A stretch of DNA of 64,000 nucleotides from Erigeron canadensis (Eukaryota; Streptophyta; Magnoliopsida; Asterales; Asteraceae): contig NC_057765.1 of NCBI RefSeq assembly GCF_010389155.1, positions 5,518,001 to 5,582,000 of the forward strand. The letters are read 5' to 3'. Shown one piece after another: positions 31,916 to 43,231 of the stretch. The position numbers and the translations under genes were made by a program. Numbering within the stretch: position 1 is the stretch's first letter; each line of letters begins with the position of its first letter. The notes under the pieces were generated by a model. It saw nothing but the letters and a program-made list of their open reading frames with translations, made no database searches and was not told the origin of the DNA.

Positions 31916-32217
31916 TTTGTAGTTAGACTACAAGAATTGGCGTTTGTTCATTCTTGTAGGTAGTTAGACTACAAGAATTGACGTTTGTTCATTGTTGTAG
32001 GTAGTTAGACTGCAAGAGTTGGCGTTGTCCATTCTTGTAGGTAATTAGACTACAAGAATTATGTTTGTCCATTCTCGTAGGTAGTTATACTGCAAGAGTT
32101 GGCGTTGTCCATTCTTATAGGTAGTTAAAGTTAGACTACAAGAGTTGACTTATGGTTTAACTCTTGTATGTAGAGTTTAAGACTTCAAGAATTTGATTAA
32201 ATTCTTGTAGGTAGAGT
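31916..32217. repeat. Tandem array with CTACAAGAAT/ATTCTTGTAG words
   Basis: Six to seven imperfect units of about 38-55 bp, each with TAGACTACAAGAATT and then ATTCTTGTAGGTAG on the same strand, so each unit can fold. CTACAAGAA is the core of CACTA (En/Spm) transposon ends (CACTACAAGAA), and such words are repeated in their subterminal regions. I read this as a remnant of a CACTA subterminal region. No terminal CACTA itself is present. Confidence 0.5.
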
Positions 32218-32790
32218 TAAATAGTAGCTATGGATCCATATGCTTGTCAGGTGGCTAGTACAAGTAGCTTAAATTATATGTTAAAGTGTTAAGATTGTGC
32301 TAGCCCAAGATAATAGATAAGGTGATAACTTGCATAATTGTAACACCCCGAGCTAGGCTCGAAATGCACTGAAGAGCATGACACAAGATGGAATTATCGT
32401 AGAACGAGACTATATGAATTTAAAAGGATTCCGTGAACCCAACAATTAGTTTACAACGTGACAAAAGCATAAGGAGCATACAACCATCAAAAGTTTACAA
32501 AACAATATCAAAAGATGGCTCATGATCCTAAGCAAGGTCCCTTCAACGGGTAATGAATCATAGATCCATGGTCAAGTCCGACATCTAGCAAGCACATCAA
32601 ACTCTTGGGTTCTCTTGGTTACCTGAAAAGTGTACTAAAGAATGTCAACACTAGGTTGGTGAGTTCGTAGGGAAGAATAAACAAGAACACATACCCATGT
32701 AATCCAATACATAATTAACATCATACATGACCTAAGATTTGCACACTTGTACCCAATGTCCCTCAACGTCCACATATCATTAACAATTGT

Positions 32791-32910
32791 CATCAAGTAC
32801 TAAAAGTACCCGTAAAATGCCATCAAGTACATATCGTATCCGTATAATGTCATCAAGTACATATCGTACCCGTATAATGTCATCAAGTACTAAAAGTACC
32901 CGTTTGAAAA
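32791..32910 (+). repeat. Four 30-bp tandem repeats in E1
   Basis: Units begin CATCAAGTAC at 32791, 32821, 32851 and 32881. Units 1 and 4 contain AGTACTAAAAGTAC, able to form a small hairpin; units 2 and 3 read AGTACATATCGTA. Confidence 0.85.
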
Positions 32911-33554
32911 GTCATCATGCACCCCATTATGCTCATTGCACGTAACTTGATCGTCATTGTCTACACAAAATGAAACACCTTGCGTATATACTTTGTGCGT
33001 TACTACTTTTGAAAAGCCTTTGATGTTTATATATAGGGTCACCCGTAGCCTTCCCACCACATCTCCAACCTTTCAAAGGCATTAACGTCTTCCATATATA
33101 CACAACTATCCTAAAAACATCTCAACATACACATACAATAACCATACAATGAAAACACATAGTTGCACGACTACAAAATCATCACACAACATGTAAATCA
33201 CAAATGTCATCAATGCACAAGGTACACTCTTCAGCCCAACTTTTAAAAGAGCAAGGGAAACTACGAAAGCTTACTTTTGCCTTGATTATCGGACTTAAAG
33301 TGAGCTAGGACGTCAATTAATTGTCAATCGATCACAACCTATCAAAACATACATGTACGTATCAATATATACGCAATTATGTTCTCTTTTATCTTTTATG
33401 AACTTTTAAATGGGACTCGGGACTTGAATACGTATTAAGACGCGAGTAGGATACCTTAGAACTCAAGAAGGGACTCATTTTAAAGTTCGACTCGATCCAA
33501 GGAAACTAGAAGTCTAGCTAGAAATCAAAACATGAAAAATGAACTTTAGAGGGG

Positions 33555-33815
33555 GCGTAAATTACGGCCCATCTGGGCGTAGGTTACGCGAGGAAAAATT
33601 TCAAAGGGCATAAGGTACGCTAGGGAGGGCGTAAGCTACGCTGGGCAAGTTTCAACTGGCGTAAGCTACGGCTAGGGAGGGGCGTAGGTTACGGTGCCTT
33701 GGAATTGTGCATTTTGGCGTAAGGTTTTCAAGTTTTGGCGTAAACAGAAGGAAATTTCAAAAATGATGATGGAGAGGGGCGTAAGCTACGCCTAAAGGGG
33801 CATAAGTTACGCTTG
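33555..33815. repeat. Array of GCGTAAGCTACGC-type palindromes
   Basis: Eight variants of GGCGTA-AGC/GGT/AAT-TACGCC within 260 bp of E1. The two arms GCGTA and TACGC are kept while the middle three bases vary. Confidence 0.7.
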
Positions 33816-34702
33816 GTTCTGAACAGATACACACCAGCAGGTGTTCTTGACCCAAACACGACCCAAAATCCTAATTTCTTGATAGGTAGACCATGAAATC
33901 GATTTTTACAGCCTCAAGACCCATTTTTACGCATAGTTAAACATAATTGGACATAACTAAATATGTTTCAACATCCAAATCCATCCCTTTAACACATTTC
34001 CTTGTTCAATTCGATCTTGACCCATTTGTAACTCAAATTGACCCAAACCCGATTTTTACGCCCGAACGACCAAGGATGCTTAGATTCAGATGAAAGACAT
34101 ATATAATAACTTGATATGGTGCATTTGAGCTAGAAAACACTTACCAAAACCTCCACAAGAACTCAAACCCGAATTTGACCTAGATGAAGAGTTTTCTTGG
34201 ACTTTGAAACTTGGATTTTTGATATGATGCTAGAATGATTATAAGGATGATGATTTTATTATTATTCCATTTGAAACACCATTAAATGAACTAAAGTTTT
34301 AGAGGGAGAGAGAGATGTTTGAATGTTCTTGCATTTAGTGTAGAAAGAATGAAGGAGAATTGAATGGAAGGAAGAATGAGTGAAAGAGAAAAGGATAGGG
34401 TTGGATCTCTTAGATGGGTCATGGGTTGGGCTTGAACCCATGGATATGACCCATATTCATTCTACTAGTTAACTTAGATGTTAACTAAACGAGAGTCGAT
34501 TTGCACTAGCTAATGACCTCAATTTGCACATAAATCTCAAATTAAATCATACAAATTAAATCATAAAAATTGGCCCATATTAACACCTTGCACTAAATTG
34601 AACCTCAATTTGCACTTGAATGTATATATATATTGATTAACTATTACTTAGTTAAAATGTACACATGGTCAAATAGTCAAGAATTACGATTGTTACAATA
34701 AT

Positions 34703-35184
34703 TGTATTTTGTACTCACTAAGCCAAATTGCTTATCTTTTTAGTTGTTTATATTTTATAGGCTCAAGTGGATCAAAGAACAAAGCCAAGTTGGAGTAACT
34801 AGGTAGAGCTTTTGAAGTAAAGATAGTGTAAATTTAGTGTTAGTTAATCCTTTTTAATAACCGAGCTCTCGATCAAATATTTTGAAAGTGTTGTCTTTTG
34901 AGTTGTAATTTGGTCAAGTTTTAGTTCAAGAAACTATCGGTCAAATGATAATGTTAAGGTTGTAATATGTATTGATTTGATCATTAGACTAGTCGTATAT
35001 TTTAGTCAAAATGTATTTTTGACATGTAATAGTATATTTTAAAGTTGTGTTTAGTAAGTTTGATAGTTAAACTAGTTTGAAAATACAGGTTAGATACATG
35101 ATTTTACGGATAGGTCATGCCGATTTTTTTAAAATAAGAAGTTAAATCAAATAAGTTTGTCGTTTTGCATTTGGGTCGTTTCAT
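34703..35184. other. Non-coding stretch, LTR-like
   Basis: AT-rich, no ORF. TTTACGGATAGGTCATGCCGA at about 35103 resembles, in reverse, CGGCATGACCCGTTCGTAAA at about 43787, so part of it is a dispersed repeat, probably LTR-derived. Confidence 0.4.
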
Positions 35185-35312
35185 GAAGCATGGAAAAAAG
35201 CTTTTATGCAAATTTTGGAGAACCATGAAAACAATCATTGAAGAATGAGTATTCAGCCTTTGTTGACATTGCAAGGGTACCATTCCACTCAGGTATGATT
35301 AACGGAGGGTAA
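35185..35312 (+). pseudogene. Relic of the last exon of a diacylglycerol kinase gene
   Basis: Matches 54055-54182 of the DGK pseudogene: GAAGCATGGAAAAAAGCTTT, then ACCATTCCACTCAGGTATGA and the stop GGAGGGTAA. One base is missing in the ATGCAAATTTTGGAG stretch, so the frame is lost. Downstream similarity continues (ATGTTTCATGTTTGGTAATT) to about 35735, showing that a genomic block and not a cDNA was copied. Upstream exons are absent; the similarity starts inside the exon. Confidence 0.8.
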
Positions 35313-35752
35313 TTCTAATACGTACCCTTATGTTTCATGTTTGGTAATTAACTAGTGTAAATTAAGTCTATTATCTAAGGGAAATGATTTTCATACCACA
35401 AATATTGATAAATTAAATATACCGTACAAACCATTAAAACATTCATTATATTTAGTAAAAGAATCACTTCTCATTATCTAACTGTTGTTAATTTAATTGG
35501 CTTCTACCAGGCATACTACTGTTAATATGTACTTAGCTATTGCCGTGCTGTAAAGTAGTACGTACCTTTAGAGAGGTTGGGTCAAAAAGGTGTAGTCCTG
35601 CATTGATGCAACTGTTTGGTCTTGACTTAAATTACCATTCAACTGCATTGATGCAACTGTTTGGTCTTGACTTTAAATAGTCTTTGTTATACCTTTAAAA
35701 AAAAAAAAAGTCTTTGTTATACATTTATTTCTATTGTCCATGGTAATTTATC
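35313..35752. other. 3' flank of the DGK relic with local duplications
   Basis: Diverged copy of 54183-54450. TGCATTGATGCAACTGTTTG is present twice (35605 and 35644). AGTCTTTGTTATAC is present twice (about 35681 and 35709) around a CTTT plus poly-A insertion. Confidence 0.5.
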
Positions 35753-36350
35753 TTTTTTTTTTTCTTTTTGAATGGGCAAGAGAGCTTCCTTTCATTTAAC
35801 ACAACGAACCTACAAGCAAGATGCTAGCAGGGACATCATACAATAATCCAAAAAAATTTACATCAAATTTAAGCCATCTTTCAAAACTAAGAAGACAAAA
35901 ACGACCACCTAGCCCTATGTTTCATTCATAAAAAGTCACCTCCTTTATTTCTTCACAACTGAGGATGGATGTATGTTTAACTATGTTTTCCTATAAACAC
36001 CTTGTTATTTCTGGCTTCCCAATTCATCCACATAGCTGCCATCGCTATAGTTCTAACTGGTTTCTTTCTCTTGGGGGAAATGTTCAGAATATCAATCTTG
36101 GACATTAGATCTCCAACCGAATCACTCAACGCCAAGCTTGGACACTCGTACCAAACACCCACCGGCCTCGACATAATCTTAGCAACCACACAACCCCGTA
36201 AGGCATGGTCCACTGTTTCTGTAGCATATCCACATTTAATTTCCCATCCAATCCAAATGATTTTTTACCCCGCACTTGACCCTCCCCATAGAAAGTTCTG
36301 CAGAATTATGTTTTTGAGTATGGAAATTTTCTCGATATTAAGTTTTTAGT
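35753..36350 (-). pseudogene. LINE relic, C-terminal part of ORF2
   Basis: Minus-strand frame 36213-35977 contains DHALRGCVVAKIMSRPVGVW and AMAAMWMNWEARNNKVFIGK. The latter resembles the W-x-x-W-x-x-RN motif at the end of plant LINE reverse transcriptases (zf-RVT region). Upstream (36216-36350), frames with a stop give FLWGGS..IIWIGWE. The element ends in an A tail (T-run at about 35752-35763 on the plus strand), as expected for a 3' end. Heavily decayed with an internal deletion. Confidence 0.65.
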
Positions 36351-36780
36351 TGGTAACTAGTCCATGGTATTTGGCATTGACGGCGGACTAACCTATGAAA
36401 TTTGAGTTCACTGTTAGGGTGGTCGGAGTGCCTTCAGAGGTTCTGGTACCCAGGGGATACCACCCCAAGTAACCCGTATAGCAAAGGGGGAAAGTTTTAT
36501 GGGGACTTTCGTCTCGTTTTTACTCACCGCCCCTCACCACTTTGTTACGGTTAGAAACCCAACCCAACTCCCCTTTTTGACATCGCTTCTATGCATCTAG
36601 CAGGGAACACATTGGACCTGTTTTACAAATTGATATTCTTACTCTGCAACTGCAACCCCAGTTTGTATAGGATTGTAATCCAAAGCTTTCATGTGAAAGA
36701 AGTCATTAAAATTCAAAAACATTCCTTAGATCAGCTAAAATAAACTCAAATTAATGTATTAGGCTCAATCATTGCAATTA
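36351..36780. other. Non-coding stretch
   Basis: A GC-richer patch at 36415-36580 (TAGGGTGGTCGGAGTGCC..CCTCACCACTTTG) may be a degraded DNA-transposon fragment. Nothing firm. Confidence 0.35.
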
Positions 36781-36960
36781 TATTAACAATTATAAACGCG
36801 TGCTTAAAAAGAAAATCAGATCTTTCACATATCTCTCTCAACTCCAAAACCACACTGACACACAACACATCTTTCACACACTACCCTAATTTATCCATTA
36901 AAACACCTTAACTTTACATGAATTCAATCCTACAATTGGTATGAGAGCCCGGAATCAGAA
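36781..36960 (+). repeat. Possible copia LTR end with primer site
   Basis: CTACAATTGGTATGAGAGCCC at about 36931-36951 matches a copia LTR end plus the primer site TTGGTATCAGAGCC with one change. The preceding 150 bp have an LTR-leader look. No gag follows, so this is a relic. Confidence 0.45.
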
Positions 36961-37139
36961 TTGAAGCTTGATTAGTAGTGAATTAAAATTGATTTAATTT
37001 TGGTGCAAAGTTGATTCGGTTTCACTTGTTCTTGCTCACGTGCGGTATTTTTTTGAACTTTTGTTGATTATCATGTTCGCTACTTTGCTTGGTTCACCAG
37101 TTCGGCAGATTTCTTAGTTGCCAAGTTGATAGTCATTTG

Positions 37140-37171
<32 letters not shown>

Positions 37172-37374
37172 AGCGTTAAGTGCTGGTTAGCTTGCTAATT
37201 TCCCTGGTTGATTTGTTAAAGTCGTAAGTTTATTAGTTTTTCCTGATATCTGTTTTTTCGCTAGTATAACCCATCTTACATTTGCAGCGCAAACAGAAAT
37301 ATATGCTAATGGTTAGCTATTTTATATGCCAAATAATCTGATGTTTACAGTCCCTATGCATGCTAATTAGAAGT
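36961..37374. repeat. Non-coding stretch with (TA)n
   Basis: AT-rich; (TA)n microsatellite at about 37142-37169. This is the 3' flank of the GLR gene. Confidence 0.6.
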
Positions 37375-40300
37375 TTACTTGTTAACATATATCAGAGCTA
37401 GTTCTTTCGGCTCTTCTTCTTCTTCATCTTGGTCTTGGACTTTATTATTCCTTTCAAAGAGGGAAATTTCTGATGCAATAATAGAACCTATCATCACAAT
37501 TCCCATGAATATGAACAATCCGATAAAACTTTGAACATCGAGACTTTGTGGAAGAGCACGATTAGGTTGTGATTTATCAAGAGCGGATATTCCAAGATAT
37601 CTTCTCTTCATTTCCATCATAGTTTCGCTTTCAGTGACATTGATAACTGCCTCAGAAAAGATTTGTAACAAAGGTGATCTATGAGCAAACGCCTGAGATC
37701 AATATTACCAACATTATTTACAAACATATGTGGGACAATAAAATAAGAAGTGAAAATGAAGAAAGTGAAAAACCAAAATAATTCTATTGGTTTATATTGA
37801 TGCTATATACGGAGTATATTTGTAAACATTGTTAGTAGATATTTGTAATCCAAAGAATTCCAGATTTTGAAAATACTCAACATCATTTCTCAAAGCACAA
37901 AAAAACTAGATGAAGATAGAAATAAGAGAATGGAGTAATGGACTCACAAATGCAATTCCAGATTCCAGAATTATGGGTCCATGTTTCATGTAATCATCAG
38001 ACCCATACTTGGAAAGGAAGAGATCAATGTACGGGAGCTCATCAAATACAGCATTTACGCTACCGTCGGATAGTGCATTTTTGTAATCTTCGTAACCACT
38101 GAGAGATTGTACTTTACATTGGTATTGTTCAATAATATGTTGTTTAATAAAGGACCCGCCTTGATATCCTACGTTTTGAAAGCTTGAGGGCAATTTCGGA
38201 CGCAGTTGATCTAGTGTCAACCATGAGGATAAAGTCGCTGTAAAAATTTGGACTACTATGAATATCATACAAAGCCACGTAACTAGAACCACTTTAGAGC
38301 ATTTGTTGAGTATCTTTCCTGCAAAAATATATGTACAAATAACATTCTTAGATACCATTTGCATTTCAAGTATGTTCTCTGAAATTCAAAGTTAATGCTT
38401 ACTTAAGAACTAATTGATATGAATAAAAAGTGTCCCCCACGTCTCTCTAGTGACACTTCATATATTGTTCAAATGCCTGACTGTAAGTATATATGTTTAT
38501 ATTTCAAAACAGGGAAATCTACCGAAAGAATTATATAGGGTGGCTAATTATTTCGAAAGATTTTATTATAATGAAAAACATATAACATTGATAAAACCTT
38601 AGGTATATATATGGAATAACGGGAACATTTAAAAGAGGAATTCAACTATCAATGTATTATTATGAGTACCTTCATGGAAAAAGAAACTCGAAATAGGAAA
38701 CCACATGACCATGATGAGTTGCTTATAGAACGGGCGAGCAAATTTGGGGTTCCCAGCCCGGTATTCTAAAATGGCAAGCGTGATTCCAATTAAGACGCAT
38801 GCACAGACTAGTGTGATCCATAGTCTGTTGGTAAATGGCCTTAAGAAGGTCCCCAAGGTTTGATTCCACTCATGTGTAGCGTCCACAAGCATGTAAAGTT
38901 CAGAGCTAAGATATGGTGCTGTAAATGAAACATACTGAGTTCTCTGTCCCCTTATTGTGACATCACCTGCCACGGCCTCGCAAGTCTACAAGATATAAAA
39001 TTATAAATGTAACCATGAAAATATTTGTGACAGTGAGAAAATGAATGTTTGTGTGTGTGCACGCGCCCGGGGGTATCGATTATATATCGACTTCTTAAGA
39101 AGTACATGTTTATGTTTCAATATATATATATATATATATATATCATATATGTATAATGGCTTTGAAGCTTGTTTTGAGTCTATATAATATATGGGGGAAA
39201 TGAAGGTGGTGCTGTTAGGCATCTAACTTGGGTGAAATCCCTCTAACATGCTAATTTTTTTTAACCATAAAAATCATGGGGCCCGTTATTTATGAATTAC
39301 TCGTATATATTTATTGATTAAAAAATTATCATGTGAGTGAGATTTCACCCAAGTTGGGTGGTGTTGTTTCACACCTTCACTTTTTCCATAATATATATAT
39401 GAAATTCACTGAATAAGTAAAACATTATATAGATTACTACATCTCTTAGTATATGTTATATATACTGGTATGTGGCTTGAAAGAATAGTTGGAGACCATA
39501 TGTATACATAGTTCTAAAGATCTTGAAAAACTAATATTACTTTAGATCAAAACCACCATCAAAAGATCAAATTGTATGCCAGCTTGAGCTTATAATATCT
39601 TAAAAACAAATACATATATACTCTGAGAAAAATTTTCTCTTATTATGTTGGTATGTCATGTTGTATCATATAATAATTTTGAGCTCCAATTCAGTTAATT
39701 TGTTCAATGCTTCTATAAATATATTAGTTTCTGTTTTCAATTTTAAAAATAAGCTCCAACGTTTAAAAATTTATATAAGCTCGATCTAACTACAAATATG
39801 TGTGTTTCTGTCAGTGTGTATAGAGATTTATACCTGGCCTTTAATGTGTTTTAACAGTTCATCATAGGTGCCATTCATCTGCCCTGTGTCATTGATGAAG
39901 GGTTTGAAAATCGGTTGAATGTTAAAGGGTAATTTCTGCAACGCATAGCAAAATATTGCTATGGAGAATCCTCCTTCAACTTCATTTTGCTCATTAACTT
40001 TAACAAACTCAGTAAAGCCTGGTTTTTTTGGAACCCACACAACTAATGTTTTGCATGGACTTTTCCCTTCCTTTGTAATGTTCCAGTTTGGCCCTATAAT
40101 GTCTTCAATATACAATCATATGTCAAAATTGAGTAATTAATACGTAATAAAGCACATATAGAAACCGCAAGCAAGCCTCTAAACGTACGTATGATCAATC
40201 CAAATATGTATAAAATCTAGTTGGTTGAAATTTGTTACTTTTAATATGTCAAACCACAAAATGTATCAGTTATTTAACTATTTGCAGAAAATAGAAAATG

Positions 40301-40618
40301 TAAGCAATCAAATTATAAAAAATTTATCTCTTTATCTTATAGTAGGACATATAGAAATGCATCGCTTAAAAAATTTATCATCTATAAAAAAATTCATATG
40401 AAAGTAAGCAATCAGATTATCTTTTTTTATTTATCCTCAAAAATTTGGGGTTCTCAAAGTTACTCACCTGCACAAACATCTGCATGACCGTTGATATTAA
40501 CTCGCTCTTGGATAGAGCGTCTTCTATGGCCAAATTTATATCCGGCGGAGGCCTTTACCAACACACCAAGAAAGAAAACAAAAAACACCAGGAGATAGAA
40601 ACGACCTTGGTACTTCAT
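37375..40618 (-). CDS. Glutamate-receptor-like channel lacking the amino-terminal domain
   Basis: Five exons on the minus strand: 40618-40468, 40102-39834, 38985-38670, 38318-37948, 37692-37375. All have GT..AG ends and compatible phases (151+269+316+371+318 = 1425 nt, 474 residues, stop TAA). Exon 1 encodes a signal peptide (LLVFFVFFLGVLVKASAGYKF). Exon 2 gives lobe S1 (LVVWVPKKPGFTEFVKVNEQ). Exon 3 holds GDVTIRGQRTQYVSFTAPY with the binding Arg, M1 (WITLVCACVLIGITLAILEY) and the pore loop (LIMVMWFPISSFFFHEG). Exon 4 holds M3 (FTATLSSWLTLDQLRP) and S2 with FDELPYIDLFLSKYG. Exon 5 holds the end of S2 and M4. Plant GLRs are usually about 900 residues with a roughly 400-residue ANF-type domain before S1. 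Here exon 1 joins S1 directly. It is expected to be a plasma-membrane ligand-gated cation channel subunit. Expression is unknown. Confidence 0.85.
39199..39390. mobile_element. MITE in intron 2 of the GLR gene
   Basis: ACTTGGGTGAAATC (about 39226) is mirrored by GATTTCACCCAAGT (about 39340), with outer parts GGTGCTGTTAGG and GTGGTGTTGTTTCACACC also partly symmetric. About 190 bp, non-coding, and away from the splice sites. Confidence 0.5.
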
Positions 40619-40697
40619 TGTTAACATCTTCAAGAATGTCAGGGCGAAATAGGTTGACTTGGTACAAAGTAATTCTATACATTTGGTACAAAGTGAT

Positions 40698-40710
40698 TCT
40701 ATATATAAGC
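40698..40710 (-). promoter_or_regulatory. TATA box of the GLR gene
   Basis: GCTTATATATAGA on the minus strand, about 85 bp upstream of ATG 40618. Just inside, TGGTACAAAGT(A/G)ATTCTAT is repeated twice (about 40657-40700). The orphan exon 1 at 1399-1546 has a TATA at a similar distance. Confidence 0.55.
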
Positions 40711-40768
40711 TTCGAGAGATATTTCTTTGAGTTTTCCCCAATGTTAGATATTTGAATTTTTCAAATTA

Positions 40769-41121
40769 GAAGTAAATTATACGGATGTTCCCTATGGTTT
40801 ATCTAGATATTTTGTCCATAATGTTTAAAATTTGTGAATTACAAGGTATGCACTTAACTACTCGAACCGTCCCTCACCTCACCCAAAAAATCCATTTACA
40901 ACGTGTAGGGACAAACGTGCATATATACCTTGTGGACGGTTCGAGGAGAAATGTATATTTTGAGAACGGACAGAATGGAAAAGTGCATAAATAAGTTATC
41001 GAGGGGTGATCCTAGTGGAAAAATGCATACTTTTGGAACGTTTGGTGTAGTTTGCTAATAGTAGGAGCGAAACTAGTAATATTGAACAAACTACAGAGAC
41101 CATATGCGTAATTTGCTCTCA
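40769..41121. mobile_element. MITE in the GLR promoter
   Basis: The left end AGTAAATTATACGGATGTTCCC pairs imperfectly with the right end (reverse complement AGCAAATTACGCATATGGTCTC). About 350 bp, no coding frame with support. It lies about 150 bp upstream of the start codon. Confidence 0.5.
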
Positions 41122-42560
41122 GATTATAATATGAGATATTACCTAGAAATTGCCACAACGTTGACATTTGAAATGCGAAACTTAATATATCAGTTTTGTC
41201 ACTCAATTTTCTAAGCCGTTCAGGAAAAATCAGTATATTCAAAATTGTCTTGTATGGACTGGTGGCAAACGCTGCTTCCTGATTGTGATGTATGTCGTAA
41301 TTAACAAGCCAAAACGTACAAAGTCGTTATCATAGTTTTCATACTCATACAAGTCACTAGTCAAATCAAAACAAAATGAAACTAAACGATTCGGTTGATA
41401 CTAGACTTTGCTCGAGACTAGCCCGATTGATCAGTGTGATTCACGTTCCAAATCGATACAAGTCGCGTTCCGACTCTCAAATTAACAAAAAATATTTTTC
41501 TTTTCATTTATATATTTTTTTATTTTTAAACATATATAATTCCTTAATATGCCTTTTTAAATTTAATTTTATGTCAATAGTATCGTTTTATTTTTCCTGC
41601 CGTTCAGAAAAAAAATTTTCATTTTATTTTTAACTTAATATATAATTACTATATTATATTTGTACCATAATAATTTATAAATTATCATGAAAATATATGT
41701 TATCTGATATCCGGACTTTTAAGATTCGATTTTAAGTGACGAGTCAAAAAATCAAGCTTTCGAATCGAGTCGATAGCTATAGTCGTTAACTATGGTTGTT
41801 ATCAATGTTGATAGCATAAACAATCATTTGAACCTCTCTTATGTGATTCACTTAACTTCAGCCTTGATGAAATTTACACACCAATAAGTCATGTTTCATG
41901 CCATAAACTCACTGGTTTTTTTTTAACTGATGTTATTATATATACTATTCTTACAGTATCCTAGGGTGCGTTTAGTTCAACAATACTCCATGTTTTTCAT
42001 TTTCATTTCTCAAGAAAACATGAAAAATAAAAAACGCCTTCAAATTGTATTTTTCTAGAAAAGTTTTCCTAGAAAATGAAATTACCATTTTCCAACTTTT
42101 GCACTAAAATTAGAAAACTGTTTTTTTCATTTTTAGTTTTCACTTTTCTATTTTCCAAACATTTTATAAACCTAAAACAAGTGAATTTAAACATGTTTTC
42201 TAGTTTTTTGAAATAAAAACTGAAAAGTTCATCTTTTATTTTGAACGCGTTTTCCAAAATTTTAAGAGTTTCTAAAAATGAAAAACCCTTTTCATCTCTA
42301 GAATATTAGAAATGTAAAACTAAAAAACATTTTCTCAAATTTAAATAGTATTCGTTAGTGTTCAGATTTGAACTTAGTATCTCTCAGCAAAAACAAAAGA
42401 TCTTACCTTTGGTACTTCTGATCGATTGCGCTATGAGTCATTAGCCATTAATGATTGTATTTTAAAGATAGATGGGCTAAACTCTAAAATTAAGTGGGCA
42501 ACATTTGTAAATCTGGTATTATAAGGGTTAATATGTAATTAATTTTATAGAAATGGTTAC
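41122..42560. other. Non-coding stretch
   Basis: AT-rich. CTAGGGTGCGTTTAGTTCA at 41952 looks like the end of a hAT-type MITE, but its partner end near 42350 is unclear. 42360-42450 on the minus strand has weak tRNA-like A- and B-box words. No gene seen. Confidence 0.35.
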
Positions 42561-43231
42561 TGTTGGATCAGGGATTCGCCGAGGGACTCAGCGAGTGGCT
42601 CATTCAGCGAGCTGTCAGCGAGCTCATACATCTGCAAGCATAATCGATCTTCAAGAGTCTAAAGGATATGTTCAATGACTCATCGTCCAGTATTTGTTAG
42701 TCAAATATGAGCGGGAATTTGAAGATTAGAAGAATGGTCCCAAGGACACGTGTTGAAAGATCAAGATGAAGACATGTGACCTTGTACTACTTTGTTGCAG
42801 TGAAGTTTCTCTTACATACCATTTTTGGAAACAAACAAGATGAAGGAAAGAGACTTCTGCAGATCTGAATGATCCACCAATAGATAGTTGACAACCCTCA
42901 TGTGTCAACATCTACTAGGATAGTCATGTGATTCTTTATCTGCCCATAAAAGGAATCACTTGACCAAGCCACAAAAGTGTTGGTGTGTTCCACAGTTTTA
43001 CTTTACTTTCTCTAAGTAATTTGTTAAGTTTTTGTGTGTTCAAAAACTTAACATAAATTTCCTGTTTATAGTTCATTGTTGTTGTAAAACAACCACCCAT
43101 GTTTTCATCGTTTAGTTTGAGTTTCATATAACTAAACAAAGTTCTTTACAGCTCATCTTTATTCTTGTTATTTAGTAATTACATTACAAGTTAGTTAATT
43201 AAAACACAAGCAGTGCATTCGTGGACCAATA
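42561..43231 (+). mobile_element. Solo LTR, 671 bp
   Basis: Runs from TGTTGGATCAGGG (42561) to GTGGACCAATA (43231), with the 5-bp duplication GTTAC on both sides (42556-42560, 43232-43236). It has a TATA-like CCCATAAAAGG at about 42941, and CAGCGAG is repeated three to four times near the start (42580-42620). No ORF. The short words at the U3 start recall the layout of the copia-1 and copia-2 LTRs. Confidence 0.75.

Larger units (their letters stand above)
32339..34697 (-). mobile_element. LTR-like unit E1, 2359 bp, probable solo LTR
   Basis: Bounded by TGTAACACCCCGAG at 32339 and GATTGTTACA at 34697, so both ends are TGTAAC/GTTACA. It is flanked by the 5-bp duplication ATAAT (32334-32338, 34698-34702). 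It contains no ORF, four 30-bp tandem units (32791-32910) and eight GCGTAAGCTACGC-type palindromes (33555-33815). On the minus strand there is a pyrimidine-rich leader (34290-34400), a donor TTTTG/GTAAGTG (34144) and an acceptor CTTTTCAG (32623). A related copy (E2) occurs at 43950-46550 in the opposite orientation. Length and ends suit a solo LTR of a large Ty3 element; a non-autonomous element is the alternative. Confidence 0.65.

Noticed and set aside
42360..42450. tRNA-like A-box and B-box words on the minus strand
   Set aside because: No A tail, no duplication and weak matches; not enough to call a SINE or tRNA gene.
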